Part shown: positions 4,307-10,696 of the stretch, piece after piece
How positions within the stretch are numbered: the stretch's first letter is position 1
Layout: each line of letters begins with the position of its first letter
NCBI GenBank assembly: GCA_900757485.1
Contig: CAAEOA010000267.1
Location: 1 to 10,696 of the forward strand
DNA: 10,696 nucleotides
Direction: 5' to 3'
Source of the DNA: Oscillospiraceae bacterium
GTDB lineage: Bacteria > Bacillota > Clostridia > Oscillospirales > Ruminococcaceae
Program-made: the position numbers and the translations under genes
The notes under the pieces: model-generated
The model's input: only the letters and a program-made list of their open reading frames with translations
The model's database searches: none
Told to the model about the DNA's origin: nothing

Positions 4307-6937
4307 TTACTTCATTTCCTTTATAGCAGCCTGTGCAGCAGCCAAACGAGCAATCGGAACACGGAACGGAGAACAGGAAACATAGTTCAAACCAACTCTG
4401 TGACAGAACTCAACAGTAGAAGGATCTCCACCATGTTCGCCGCAGATACCGAGTTTGATGTCAGGGCGAGTCTGCTTTCCGAGGTCAGCAGCCATTTTTA
4501 CCAGTTTGCCTACGCCGACCTGATCCAATTTAGCGAACGGATCGTTCTCATAAATCTTCTTGTCATAGTAAGCACCCAAGAATTTGCCTGCATCATCACG
4601 GCTGAAGCCGAAGGTCATCTGAGTCAAATCGTTGGTACCGAAGCTAAAGAATTCAGCTTCTTTTGCGATTTCATCAGCTGTCAAAGCAGCACGAGGAATT
4701 TCGATCATTGTACCGACTTTGTAGGTCAGTTTTTCGTTGCTGGCAGCGATAACTTCATCCGCTGTTTTTACAACAATGCTCTTTACATAAGCAAGCTCTT
4801 TGATTTCTCCGACTAACGGAATCATGATTTCTGGAACGATATCCCAATCCGGATGAGCTTTTTTCACATTCAAAGCAGCTTTGATAACTGCTCTGGTCTG
4901 CATTGCAGCAATTTCAGGGTAGGTGACTGCCAAACGGCATCCACGGTGACCCATCATCGGGTTAAATTCATGCAGGGAAGCGATGATTGCTTTAATATCA
5001 GCAACACTCTTGCCCTGTGTTTTAGCAAGCAGTTCGATATCTTTTTCTTCAGTAGGAACAAATTCATGCAGCGGCGGATCCAGGAAACGAATGGTAACCG
5101 GGTTGCCTTCCATGGCTTCATACAATTTTTCAAAGTCGCCCTGCTGCATCGGCTCCAGTTTTGCGAGAGCAGCTTCACGCTGTTCGACAGTATCAGAGCA
5201 GATCATTTCACGGATAGCCGGAATTCTGTCTTCTTCAAAGAACATATGCTCGGTACGGCACAAACCAATACCTTCTGCGCCGAGGCTTCTGGCTTTCTTA
5301 GCATCAGCCGGAGTATCAGCATTGGTACGGACACGGAGCTTGCGGTATTTGTCAGCCCATTCCATAACACGACCGAATTCGCCGCCGATAGAAGCATCAA
5401 CGGTAGGGATAATACCGTCATAGATATTACCGGTAGAACCATCGAGAGAAATATAATCGCCTTCGACATAAGTCTTGCCAGCCAGCTCAAATTTCTTGTT
5501 TTCTTCATCCATGTTGATTTCGGAACAACCGGATACACAGCAGGTGCCCATACCACGTGCAACAACAGCAGCGTGAGAGGTCATACCGCCACGAACGGTC
5601 AGGATACCCTGAGCAGCTTTCATACCTTCGATGTCCTCGGGAGAAGTTTCCAAACGAACCAATACAACCTTTTCACCTTTTGCAGCCCACTCTTTTGCGT
5701 CTTCAGCAGTGAAAACAACACGTCCGCAAGCAGCACCGGGAGAAGCAGCCAAAGCTTTTGCTACCGGAACAGCAGCCTTCAGCTTAGCAGCATCAAATTG
5801 AGGATGGAGAAGCATGTCCAAAGTTCTCGGATCGATCATTGCAACTGCTTCTTTGTCAGAGATCATGCCTTCGTCAACTAAATCGCAAGCGATTTTCAGA
5901 GCTGCGGAAGCGGTACGCTTTCCGTTACGGGTTTGCAGCATGAATAATTTTTTGTCCTCAATGGTAAATTCCATATCCTGCATATCGCGGTAATGGTTTT
6001 CTAAAGTATGGCAGATTTCTACAAACTGATTGTAAACTTCCGGCATAACTTCTTGCAGCTGAGCAATCGGCTGAGGGGTGCGAACACCGGCAACAACGTC
6101 TTCGCCCTGTGCATTCATTAAGAATTCACCGAACAATTTCTTTTCACCGGTTGCAGGGTTGCGGGTAAATGCAACGCCGGTACCGGAAGTATCGCCGAGG
6201 TTACCGAAAGCCATCATCTGCACGTTAACAGCAGTACCCCAAGAATAAGGAATATCGTTGTCACGACGGTAAACGTTTGCACGCGGGTTGTCCCAAGAAC
6301 GGAAAACCGCTTTGATTGCGCCCATCAGCTGCTCTTTCGGATCGGTCGGGAAGTCTTCACCAATTTTGGATTTGTATTCTGCTTTAAACTGAGAAGCGAG
6401 TTCTTTCAGATCATCAGCAGTCAAATCAACGTCCTGAGTTACGCCTTTTTTCTCTTTCATTTTGTCAATGAGCTGTTCGAAATACTTTTTGCCGACTTCC
6501 ATAACAACGTCGGAATACATCTGAATAAATCTTCTGTAACAGTCCCAAGCCCAACGAGGATTGTTAGATTTCTTTGCCATAACGTCAACAACGTCTTCGT
6601 TCAGACCAAGGTTCAGGATAGTATCCATCATACCCGGCATGGATGCACGAGCACCGGAACGAACGGAAACTAAAAGCGGATTTTCTTTATCTCCGAATTT
6701 TTTGCCGGTGATTTCTTCCATTTTCACAACGTATTCCATGATTTCGGCTTGAATTTCATCATTGATTTTGCGGCCGTCTTCATAGTATTTGGTACAAGCC
6801 TCCGTTGAAATGGTGAAACCTTGCGGAACAGGGAGACCGAGATTGGTCATTTCAGCGAGGTTAGCACCTTTTCCGCCGAGCAGTTCGCGCATTGAGCCAT
6901 TACCTTCGCTAAAGAGGTAAACATACTTTTTGCTCAA
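4307..6937 (-). CDS. ppdK: Pyruvate, phosphate dikinase
   Basis: Cytoplasmic PPDK interconverts pyruvate + ATP + Pi with PEP + AMP + PPi; in fermenting anaerobes it often works in the glycolytic (ATP-forming) or PPi-saving direction. The start chosen is TTG at 6937 (complement): GGAGG at 6951-6947 is nine bases upstream, whereas the ATG at 6946 directly abuts it. This gives 876 residues, normal for the family, beginning with the usual SKKYVYLFSEGN. The N-terminal ATP-grasp domain shows LLGGKGANLAEM with K23, and SVRSGARASMPGMMDT. The central phosphohistidine domain has GGMTSHAAVVARGMG with the phosphorylated His at residue 455. The C-terminal PEP/pyruvate TIM barrel has GTNDLTQMTFG and ICGEHGGDPS with the catalytic Cys at residue 832. 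All are intact. It is transcribed divergently from glmU and followed by a terminator at 4127-4159. Confidence 0.98.
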   Translation of the reverse strand: MSKKYVYLFSEGNGSMRELLGGKGANLAEMTNLGLPVPQGFTISTEACTKYYEDGRKINDEIQAEIMEYVVKMEEITGKKFGDKENPLLVSVRSGARASMPGMMDTILNLGLNEDVVDVMAKKSNNPRWAWDCYRRFIQMYSDVVMEVGKKYFEQLIDKMKEKKGVTQDVDLTADDLKELASQFKAEYKSKIGEDFPTDPKEQLMGAIKAVFRSWDNPRANVYRRDNDIPYSWGTAVNVQMMAFGNLGDTSGTGVAFTRNPATGEKKLFGEFLMNAQGEDVVAGVRTPQPIAQLQEVMPEVYNQFVEICHTLENHYRDMQDMEFTIEDKKLFMLQTRNGKRTASAALKIACDLVDEGMISDKEAVAMIDPRTLDMLLHPQFDAAKLKAAVPVAKALAASPGAACGRVVFTAEDAKEWAAKGEKVVLVRLETSPEDIEGMKAAQGILTVRGGMTSHAAVVARGMGTCCVSGCSEINMDEENKKFELAGKTYVEGDYISLDGSTGNIYDGIIPTVDASIGGEFGRVMEWADKYRKLRVRTNADTPADAKKARSLGAEGIGLCRTEHMFFEEDRIPAIREMICSDTVEQREAALAKLEPMQQGDFEKLYEAMEGNPVTIRFLDPPLHEFVPTEEKDIELLAKTQGKSVADIKAIIASLHEFNPMMGHRGCRLAVTYPEIAAMQTRAVIKAALNVKKAHPDWDIVPEIMIPLVGEIKELAYVKSIVVKTADEVIAASNEKLTYKVGTMIEIPRAALTADEIAKEAEFFSFGTNDLTQMTFGFSRDDAGKFLGAYYDKKIYENDPFAKLDQVGVGKLVKMAADLGKQTRPDIKLGICGEHGGDPSTVEFCHRVGLNYVSCSPFRVPIARLAAAQAAIKEMK

Positions 6938-7074
6938 ATTAATCATCCTCCAAAAATAATATACATACATAATGAAAGCCTGCAAGGACAGTTGCAAGCA
7001 ATAATCGATGTATGTTGCCTAGTGTGATCTTTAGGCTTGATTACTATTATAGCAAAGTATTCCTTTTTTTTCTA
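6938..7074 (-). promoter_or_regulatory. ppdK promoter and structured 5' leader
   Basis: On the minus strand TATAAT (7051-7046) is a consensus -10 box, with TAGAAA (7074-7069, 4/6) at 17-bp spacing. Transcription from about 7039 gives a leader of about 100 nt. The leader contains an 8-bp outer inverted repeat (ACATACAT at 7015-7008 with ATGTATGT at 6970-6963) enclosing an inner 7-bp stem (GCTTGCA and TGCAGGC, one G-U pair, eight-base loop). It ends at the GGAGG ribosome binding site. Whether the structure regulates anything is unknown. Confidence 0.55.
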
Positions 7075-7143
7075 TATATTTATCAATTTTTTTTATAAAA
7101 TTCACGTTTTTCAATCATATTCATTGAATTTTGCCATAAGTGC

Positions 7144-7172
7144 TTGCAAAAGTTGTATAAAATTGTAATAAT
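7144..7172 (+). promoter_or_regulatory. Likely glmU promoter
   Basis: TTGCAA (7144-7149, 4/6) and AATAAT (7167-7172, 5/6) are separated by 17 bp in a very AT-rich stretch, about 90 bp before the glmU start. An overlapping alternative, TATAAA at 7156-7161, lacks a well-spaced -35 box. The choice of hexamers in such AT-rich DNA is uncertain. Confidence 0.45.
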
Positions 7173-7260
7173 ATATATAAAGAAAATAACGAATAATCAA
7201 GGGCTGATCCGTTGTTTTTCCTTTTTTATAAAAGGGCATTTTGATGAGGAGGTTTTTTAT

Positions 7261-8643
7261 TTGAAAAACTGTGTCGTAATTTTAGCTGCCGGTGACGGAA
7301 AACGAATGAAATCAGAGAAACCGAAGGTGTTATGTGAAGTGCTGTTCCAGCCGATGCTTCGCTGGGTAATAAATGCTTGTGAAAAATCTGAGGCAGGGGA
7401 TATTTGCGTTGTAAAAGGAAAAGGTGCAGAGCAGATCGACGCCTTTTTAGACGGGAAATATCAGACTGTTATGCAGCAGGAACGTTTAGGAACCGGCCAT
7501 GCTGTCATGCAGGCATTGGACTTTATTAAAGAACACGCAGGCGGACACCTTTTAGTGCTGTGCGGTGATGCTCCTTTTGTCGATGAAATGACCATCAGGG
7601 AAGCGTATCAGCAGCATGTTGCTCAGAAAAATTCCGCGACGGTAATTACAGCCGAGTTGGATAAGCCGAAAGGATATGGAAGGATGCTGCGCGCCGATGA
7701 CAGCATTATTGGCATTGTGGAGGAAAAAGATGCAACTGATCAAGAAAAATTGATTAAAGAAGTAAATTCCGGAGCATATTGGTTTTGCATTGAGGATATG
7801 CTGGCAGTTGCTGATCGGTTGACGAATGATAACAATCAAAAAGAATATTATCTGACGCAGTTTGTACCGTTGCTGATTGCCGCAGGAAAACGAGTAGGCG
7901 GTTTCCGTGCTGCAACCGACAATATCGTACAGGGCGCCAATGACCGCGCCGGACTGCTGAACTTGAACCGAATTGCGGCGAAAAAAATCATACAAAAGCA
8001 TATGGAAAATGGCGTATCTTTCTTGTCAACCGACGGCGTGCTGATTATGCCGGAGGTTACTATCGGGCAAGACACTGTCATTTTGCCGGGAACCATTTTG
8101 AAAGGAAACACAAAAATCGGAAACAACAGTGTGATCGGGCCGAATTCCTTGGTAGAGGATTCGGTAATCGGCAGCGATACCGTATTTAATGCAAGTCAAT
8201 GTTACCAATCCAAGATTCATGACCACGTCAAAATCGGTCCGTTTTGTCACATCCGTCCGAATTCTGAAATTTTGGATCATGTTAAAATCGGCGACTTTGT
8301 CGAAGTAAAAAATTCCACGATCGGAGAATATACCGCTGTTTCTCATTTGACTTATGTCGGGGACAGCGATGTGGGCAAAAACGTAAACTTCGGCTGCGGG
8401 GTAGTAACGGTAAATTATGACGGCGTAAACAAACATCGTTCGGTGATTGAGGATAACGCTTTTATCGGATGCAACACCAATCTGGTCTCTCCGGTCAGAA
8501 TCGGAAACGGCGCTTATACCGCCGCTGGTTCTACCATTACCGACGATGTTCCGGCGGATGCTTTAGGCATCGCCAGAGCACGCCAGACCAATAAAGAAGG
8601 GTTTGCCGCCAAGAAATTAGAGGGCAGAAAAAGAAAACTGTAA
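7261..8643 (+). CDS. glmU: Bifunctional UDP-N-acetylglucosamine pyrophosphorylase / glucosamine-1-phosphate N-acetyltransferase
   Basis: GlmU makes UDP-GlcNAc from glucosamine-1-phosphate, acetyl-CoA and UTP, feeding peptidoglycan and other envelope polymers. The start is TTG at 7261, eight bases after AGGAGG at 7247-7252, giving 460 residues, the normal length. The N-terminal Rossmann-like uridyltransferase domain starts with LAAGDGKRM (residues 8-16; the common T is K here, as in many Clostridia), followed by EKPKVL and LCGDAPF with the metal-binding Asp at residue 103. The C-terminal left-handed beta helix shows repeated hexapeptides from about residue 255. It contains IGDFVEVKNSTIGE and SHLTYVGD with the catalytic His at residue 362, then VNYDGVNKHRS and the acetyl-CoA-binding region GAYTAAGSTITDDV. 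It is divergent from ppdK; no clear terminator follows, so read-through into the tyrS leader is possible. Confidence 0.97.
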   Translation: MKNCVVILAAGDGKRMKSEKPKVLCEVLFQPMLRWVINACEKSEAGDICVVKGKGAEQIDAFLDGKYQTVMQQERLGTGHAVMQALDFIKEHAGGHLLVLCGDAPFVDEMTIREAYQQHVAQKNSATVITAELDKPKGYGRMLRADDSIIGIVEEKDATDQEKLIKEVNSGAYWFCIEDMLAVADRLTNDNNQKEYYLTQFVPLLIAAGKRVGGFRAATDNIVQGANDRAGLLNLNRIAAKKIIQKHMENGVSFLSTDGVLIMPEVTIGQDTVILPGTILKGNTKIGNNSVIGPNSLVEDSVIGSDTVFNASQCYQSKIHDHVKIGPFCHIRPNSEILDHVKIGDFVEVKNSTIGEYTAVSHLTYVGDSDVGKNVNFGCGVVTVNYDGVNKHRSVIEDNAFIGCNTNLVSPVRIGNGAYTAAGSTITDDVPADALGIARARQTNKEGFAAKKLEGRKRKL

Positions 8644-8669
8644 TCCTAAACATCTGTAAACAAAAATAC

Positions 8670-8698
8670 TTGACATGAAGTGAAAACTGTGCTAAAGT
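8670..8698 (+). promoter_or_regulatory. tyrS promoter
   Basis: A consensus -35 box TTGACA (8670-8675) and TAAAGT (8693-8698, 4/6) are separated by exactly 17 bp, 26 bp after the glmU stop codon. The start of transcription would be near 8705, at the beginning of the T-box leader. Confidence 0.8.
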
Positions 8699-8704
8699 TA
8701 TTTC

Positions 8705-8975
8705 ATAATGGCTGTGATAAGAAAAAGTAGCATTCTCTTTCACCCTCAGAGAGCGTTTGGCGGGTGTAAAAACGCGGGAAGGATTGTGTGAAATACATCT
8801 TGGAGCTGCAAGTCTGAACCTTTTTTGAAGTAGGATTTGTCGGGTACGCCCGTTAAAGCGTTATTCGTATACTTTGTACGAAATGAGGCTGTTGTCCGCA
8901 AGGCAGCAGTAAACCAGAGGTGGTACCGCGAAAAAATTTCGCCCTCTGTCTGTGAAAACAGGCAGAGGGCTTTTT
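8705..8975 (+). ncRNA. Tyrosine T-box leader (riboswitch) of tyrS
   Basis: The T-box motif AGAGGTGGTACCGCG is at 8916-8930. Its TGGT (8921-8924) would pair with a tRNA ending in ACCA, which fits the A discriminator of tRNA-Tyr. In stem I an AGTA loop-E element (8726-8729) faces GAAATACATC, giving the specifier codon TAC (8794-8796), Tyr; the distal loop GGCGGGTGTAAAAACGC follows the usual pattern. A CGGG-CCCG hairpin at about 8840-8851 fits stem III. The antiterminator is completed by GCGAAA/TTTCGC and AGAGG/CCTCT. The competing terminator is GCCCTCTGTCTG (8941-8952) with CAGGCAGAGGGC (8959-8970), then TTTTT. Uncharged tRNA-Tyr should stabilise the antiterminator and allow tyrS transcription. 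Confidence 0.95.
8941..8975 (+). terminator. Regulated terminator of the tyrS T-box
   Basis: A 12-position stem (8941-8952 with 8959-8970, one T-G pair) with a six-base loop, followed by five Ts. Its 5' arm overlaps CCTCT of the antiterminator, so the two structures exclude each other. Confidence 0.93.
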
Positions 8976-9005
8976 GCATACCAAAACAACAAAAGGAGAA
9001 TGAAA

Positions 9006-10229
9006 ATGACCGTATTTGAAGAACTGAAACGAAGGGGATTAATTGCCCAAACCACAAATGAAGAAGAAATCCAAAAGCTGTTTGACAATGAGTCGGTAAC
9101 CTTTTATATCGGATTTGATGCAACCGCAGACAGCCTGCACGTTGGACATTTTTTACAGCTTGTCATCATGAAACGATTGCAGATGGCAGGGCACAGACCG
9201 ATTGCGCTGCTCGGAACAGGTACGACGATGATCGGCGATCCTACCGGCAAAACCGATATGAGAAAAATGCTGACACCGGAGGAAATTAATCACAATGCAG
9301 AATGTTTCCGCCGTCAGATGGAAAAGTTTGTAGATTTCGGAGAGGGAAAAGCACTGCTTGTCCGCAACGGAGATTGGCTGTTAAATATGAATTATATCGA
9401 ATTTCTTCGTGATGTCGGTGTGCATTTCTCGGTAAACCGTATGCTGACCGCGGAGTGTTTCAAATCCCGGATGGAGCGTGGGCTGAGCTTTTTGGAATTC
9501 AACTATATGCTGATGCAAAGTTATGATTTCCTGCATTTATATAATGAGCTCGGCTGTAAAGTTGAATTGGGCGGAGATGATCAGTGGTCCAATATTATCA
9601 ACGGAGTGGATTTGGTAAGAAGAGTAAAACAGGACACCGTATACGGCATGACCTTTACTTTGTTGACTACAAAGGAAGGCAAAAAAATGGGAAAAACCGA
9701 AAAGGGTGCTTTGTGGCTTGATCCCGAAAAAACTTCACCTTATGAATTTTTCCAATATTGGAGAAATGTAGGAGATGATGATGTTATCAATTGTCTGAAA
9801 CTTCTGACCTTTGTGCCGATTGAGGAAATTGAAGCAATGGAAAAATGGGAAGGCAGTGAGCTGAATAAAGCCAAAGAAATCCTTGCTTTTGAAGTCACCA
9901 AGATGGTACACGGAGAAGAGGAAGCAAATAAGTCGCTGAATGCTGCAAAAGAGATCTTCCTGTCCGGCGGCGTGTCGGCTGATATGCCTTCTACACAGTT
10001 ATCAGAGGAAGATTTTCCCGATGGGAAAATCGGCTTATTAAGCTTGCTGGTAAAAACGGGACTTTGTTCTTCTAACGGCGACGCCAGACGTTTGGTCCAG
10101 CAGGGCGGTGTGTTGATAGATGAGGAAAAAATAACCGAGCCGTCCTTTACGCTTTCCAAAGAAATGTTTGCAAAAGGTCACATTATCGTAAAAAAAGGAA
10201 AAAAGACATTTCATAAAGTAGTGTTATAA
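9006..10229 (+). CDS. tyrS: Tyrosyl-tRNA synthetase
   Basis: A class I aminoacyl-tRNA synthetase that charges tRNA-Tyr in the cytoplasm. The start is ATG at 9006, with AAGGAG at 8993-8998 seven bases upstream; the in-frame ATG at 9000 is too close to it. The product has 407 residues, normal for bacterial TyrRS. The catalytic Rossmann domain shows YIGFDATADSLHVGH, with the HIGH-like HVGH beginning at residue 45, then GTGTTMIGDPTGKTDMR and the Tyr-binding region with GGDDQWSNIINGVDL. The KMSKS-like loop is KMGKT at residues 227-231. The C-terminal S4-type RNA-binding domain is seen in SSNGDARRLVQQGGVLID, from about residue 355 to the end. The gene is controlled by the tyrosine T-box directly upstream. 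Its stop codon overlaps the first copy of a repeated GTGTTATAATAA sequence. Confidence 0.97.
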   Translation: MTVFEELKRRGLIAQTTNEEEIQKLFDNESVTFYIGFDATADSLHVGHFLQLVIMKRLQMAGHRPIALLGTGTTMIGDPTGKTDMRKMLTPEEINHNAECFRRQMEKFVDFGEGKALLVRNGDWLLNMNYIEFLRDVGVHFSVNRMLTAECFKSRMERGLSFLEFNYMLMQSYDFLHLYNELGCKVELGGDDQWSNIINGVDLVRRVKQDTVYGMTFTLLTTKEGKKMGKTEKGALWLDPEKTSPYEFFQYWRNVGDDDVINCLKLLTFVPIEEIEAMEKWEGSELNKAKEILAFEVTKMVHGEEEANKSLNAAKEIFLSGGVSADMPSTQLSEEDFPDGKIGLLSLLVKTGLCSSNGDARRLVQQGGVLIDEEKITEPSFTLSKEMFAKGHIIVKKGKKTFHKVVL

Positions 10230-10359
10230 TAATCTTGGAACGTGACCGAAATCGAAGATTTCGAACGTTCTCAAGAACATTGAAACAATGCTCGCTTCGC
10301 TGCGCAAGTGGTATGTGTTATAATAACCTCAAAAGTACACTGCGCTTTTGAGAACATTG
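10221..10359 (+). repeat. Two related repeat/hairpin units after tyrS
   Basis: GTGTTATAATAA occurs at 10221-10232, overlapping the tyrS stop, and again at 10315-10326. Each copy is followed by a different hairpin and then by GAACATTG (10275-10282 and 10352-10359). The hairpin in the first unit is GAACGT...ACGTTC (10238-10243 with 10265-10270) enclosing CGAAATC/GATTTCG (10247-10253 with 10257-10263). In the second it is CTCAAAAG/CTTTTGAG (10328-10335 with 10345-10352). Neither hairpin is followed by a T run, so these are not canonical terminators. This fills most of the 250-bp gap between tyrS and the next gene; no coding frame is apparent there. Confidence 0.5.
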
Positions 10360-10379
10360 TTGAACAAGCGGATAAAAAC

Positions 10380-10408
10380 TTGCAATCACATCAAATATCA
10401 TGTATAAT
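10380..10408 (+). promoter_or_regulatory. Promoter of the NfnA/SudB-like gene
   Basis: TTGCAA (10380-10385, 4/6) and consensus TATAAT (10403-10408) have a 17-bp spacer, about 75 bp before the gene. An imperfect dyad with CATCA (10389-10393) and TGATG (10410-10414) as its arms surrounds the -10 box and could be an operator, though the arms are short. Confidence 0.7.
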
Positions 10409-10479
10409 ATGATGCGACGGATGAACGAACTGGGTGTTTCTAATCCGCAGGGAAGCCTAAGAAAGGTATGGTAATATTT

Positions 10480-10696
10480 ATGTATCAAATCGTAGAAAAA
10501 AGACAACTCAATGATACGGTTGTACTGATGAAAGTTGCAGCCCCGTTTATTGCAAAGAAAGCAATGCCGGGACAATTTATTATTTTCAGAGTGAATGAAA
10601 AAGGGGAGCGCATTCCGTTAACGATTGCCGATTATGACCGTGAAGCCGGAACGATCACCATTATCTTCCAGGTGGTCGGCAGAGGAACGCAGGAGC
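10480..10696 (+). CDS. nfnA: NfnA/SudB-type ferredoxin-NADP+ reductase (sulfide dehydrogenase-like) FAD/NAD-binding subunit, 3' partial
   Basis: The first 72 codons of a gene that runs off the window. They read MYQIVEKRQLNDTVVLMKV, then APFIAKKAMPGQFIIFRVNE, GERIPLTIADYD, and TITIIFQVVGRGTQE. This is the N-terminal beta-barrel FAD domain of the PyrK/ferredoxin-NADP reductase-like family; RIPLTIADYD is the flavin-binding stretch typical of the NfnA/SudB subgroup. That protein works with a larger subunit (NfnB/SudA, a GltD-like flavoprotein) in electron-bifurcating NADH-dependent reduced ferredoxin:NADP+ oxidoreductase, and nfnB usually follows directly, here beyond the window. The start is uncertain: ATG 10480 gives the usual N-terminus, while the in-frame ATG at 10468 directly follows GAAAGG. 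A PyrK-like dihydroorotate dehydrogenase subunit is the main alternative. Confidence 0.78.
   Translation, partial: MYQIVEKRQLNDTVVLMKVAAPFIAKKAMPGQFIIFRVNEKGERIPLTIADYDREAGTITIIFQVVGRGTQE

Noticed and set aside
4853..5881. Long plus-strand open frame of 342 codons, and others at 4289-4816 and 4983-5423
   Set aside because: They lie antisense to ppdK, whose full-length motifs are intact. The translations are rich in Ser/Phe/His without domains, and there are no ribosome binding sites.
6938..6997. Upstream extension of ppdK to 6997 or the ATG at 6946
   Set aside because: The extension translates leader sequence with no homology, and the ATG at 6946 touches GGAGG. TTG 6937 has ideal spacing and gives the usual family N-terminus.
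7144..7260. N-terminal extension of glmU from 7144
   Set aside because: It would start within the probable promoter and adds residues not found in GlmU, while TTG 7261 has a perfect AGGAGG site.
8952..9005. Start of tyrS at 8952
   Set aside because: This lies inside the T-box terminator hairpin. ATG 9006 has the ribosome binding site and the conserved N-terminus.
8746..9123. Minus-strand frames across the tyrS leader
   Set aside because: The region is fully explained by the T-box RNA and the tyrS start; no ribosome binding sites or motifs support them.
10238..10290. Hairpin after tyrS as a factor-independent terminator
   Set aside because: The stem is good, but no T run follows on either strand, so it is described as part of the repeat unit.
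10318..10575. Minus-strand 85-codon frame opposite the tyrS-nfnA gap
   Set aside because: It overlaps the nfnA promoter and coding start antisense, with no ribosome binding site or recognisable motif.
1..10696. CRISPR array, tRNA, rRNA or a complete insertion sequence
   Set aside because: No regularly spaced repeats, cloverleaf, rRNA sequence or transposase gene could be seen anywhere in the window.

Overview
The window looks like the chromosome of an anaerobic gut-type Firmicute of class Clostridia, probably Ruminococcaceae/Oscillospiraceae-like. This rests on the gene set (ppdK, a GlmU with a TTG start, a T-box-controlled tyrS, an NfnA/SudB-type flavoprotein), strong AGGAGG ribosome binding sites, sigma-A-type promoters, and the mobile-element genes tnpV and DUF6809 that are common in such genomes. 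The genus cannot be fixed from the sequence alone.

Left part (1-4306): an accessory island in decay. It starts with the nearly complete toxin gene of an AbiE-type system (1-857, 5' end outside the window). Next come remnants of at least two other genes that look like restriction/defence cargo: the first 63 codons of an EcoRI-type adenine methyltransferase (888-1079), an orphan 3' fragment (1081-1244), and an AT-rich DEAD/DEAH-helicase-like gene that is split by a one-base frameshift and lacks a visible Walker A motif (1252-2705). Then follow three small minus-strand genes typical of mobile elements: tnpV (2790-3161), a DUF6809 gene (3395-3694) and a HipB-like XRE regulator (3771-3977). Each is followed by, or separated by, clear regulatory structure: two factor-independent terminators, a cluster of three hairpins that resembles a transfer origin or single-strand recognition region, inverted repeats covering ribosome binding sites, and an 18-bp palindromic operator overlapping a TATAAT box next to the hipB-like start codon. 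No integrase, relaxase or HipA is present in the window.

Right part (4307-10696): ordinary core metabolism. ppdK (minus, 4307-6937) and glmU (plus, 7261-8643) are divergent from a shared AT-rich region of about 320 bp. glmU is followed by a complete tyrosine T-box riboswitch (about 8705-8975) with its own promoter, controlling tyrS (9006-10229). A 250-bp intergenic region with two related repeat/hairpin units then leads to a good promoter and the 5' end of an NfnA/SudB-like flavoprotein gene (10480 to the window end).

How the parts fit: ppdK (pyruvate/PEP/PPi metabolism) and the NfnA-like subunit (NADH/NADPH/ferredoxin balance) fit fermentative anaerobic energy metabolism. glmU supplies UDP-GlcNAc for the cell wall, and tyrS is switched on when uncharged tRNA-Tyr accumulates. 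The island sits just downstream of ppdK and is insulated from it by a terminator at 4127-4159. The least-explained features are the regulatory architecture of the small-gene module at 3161-4160 and the unassigned coding-like fragment between the ppdK stop and that terminator.
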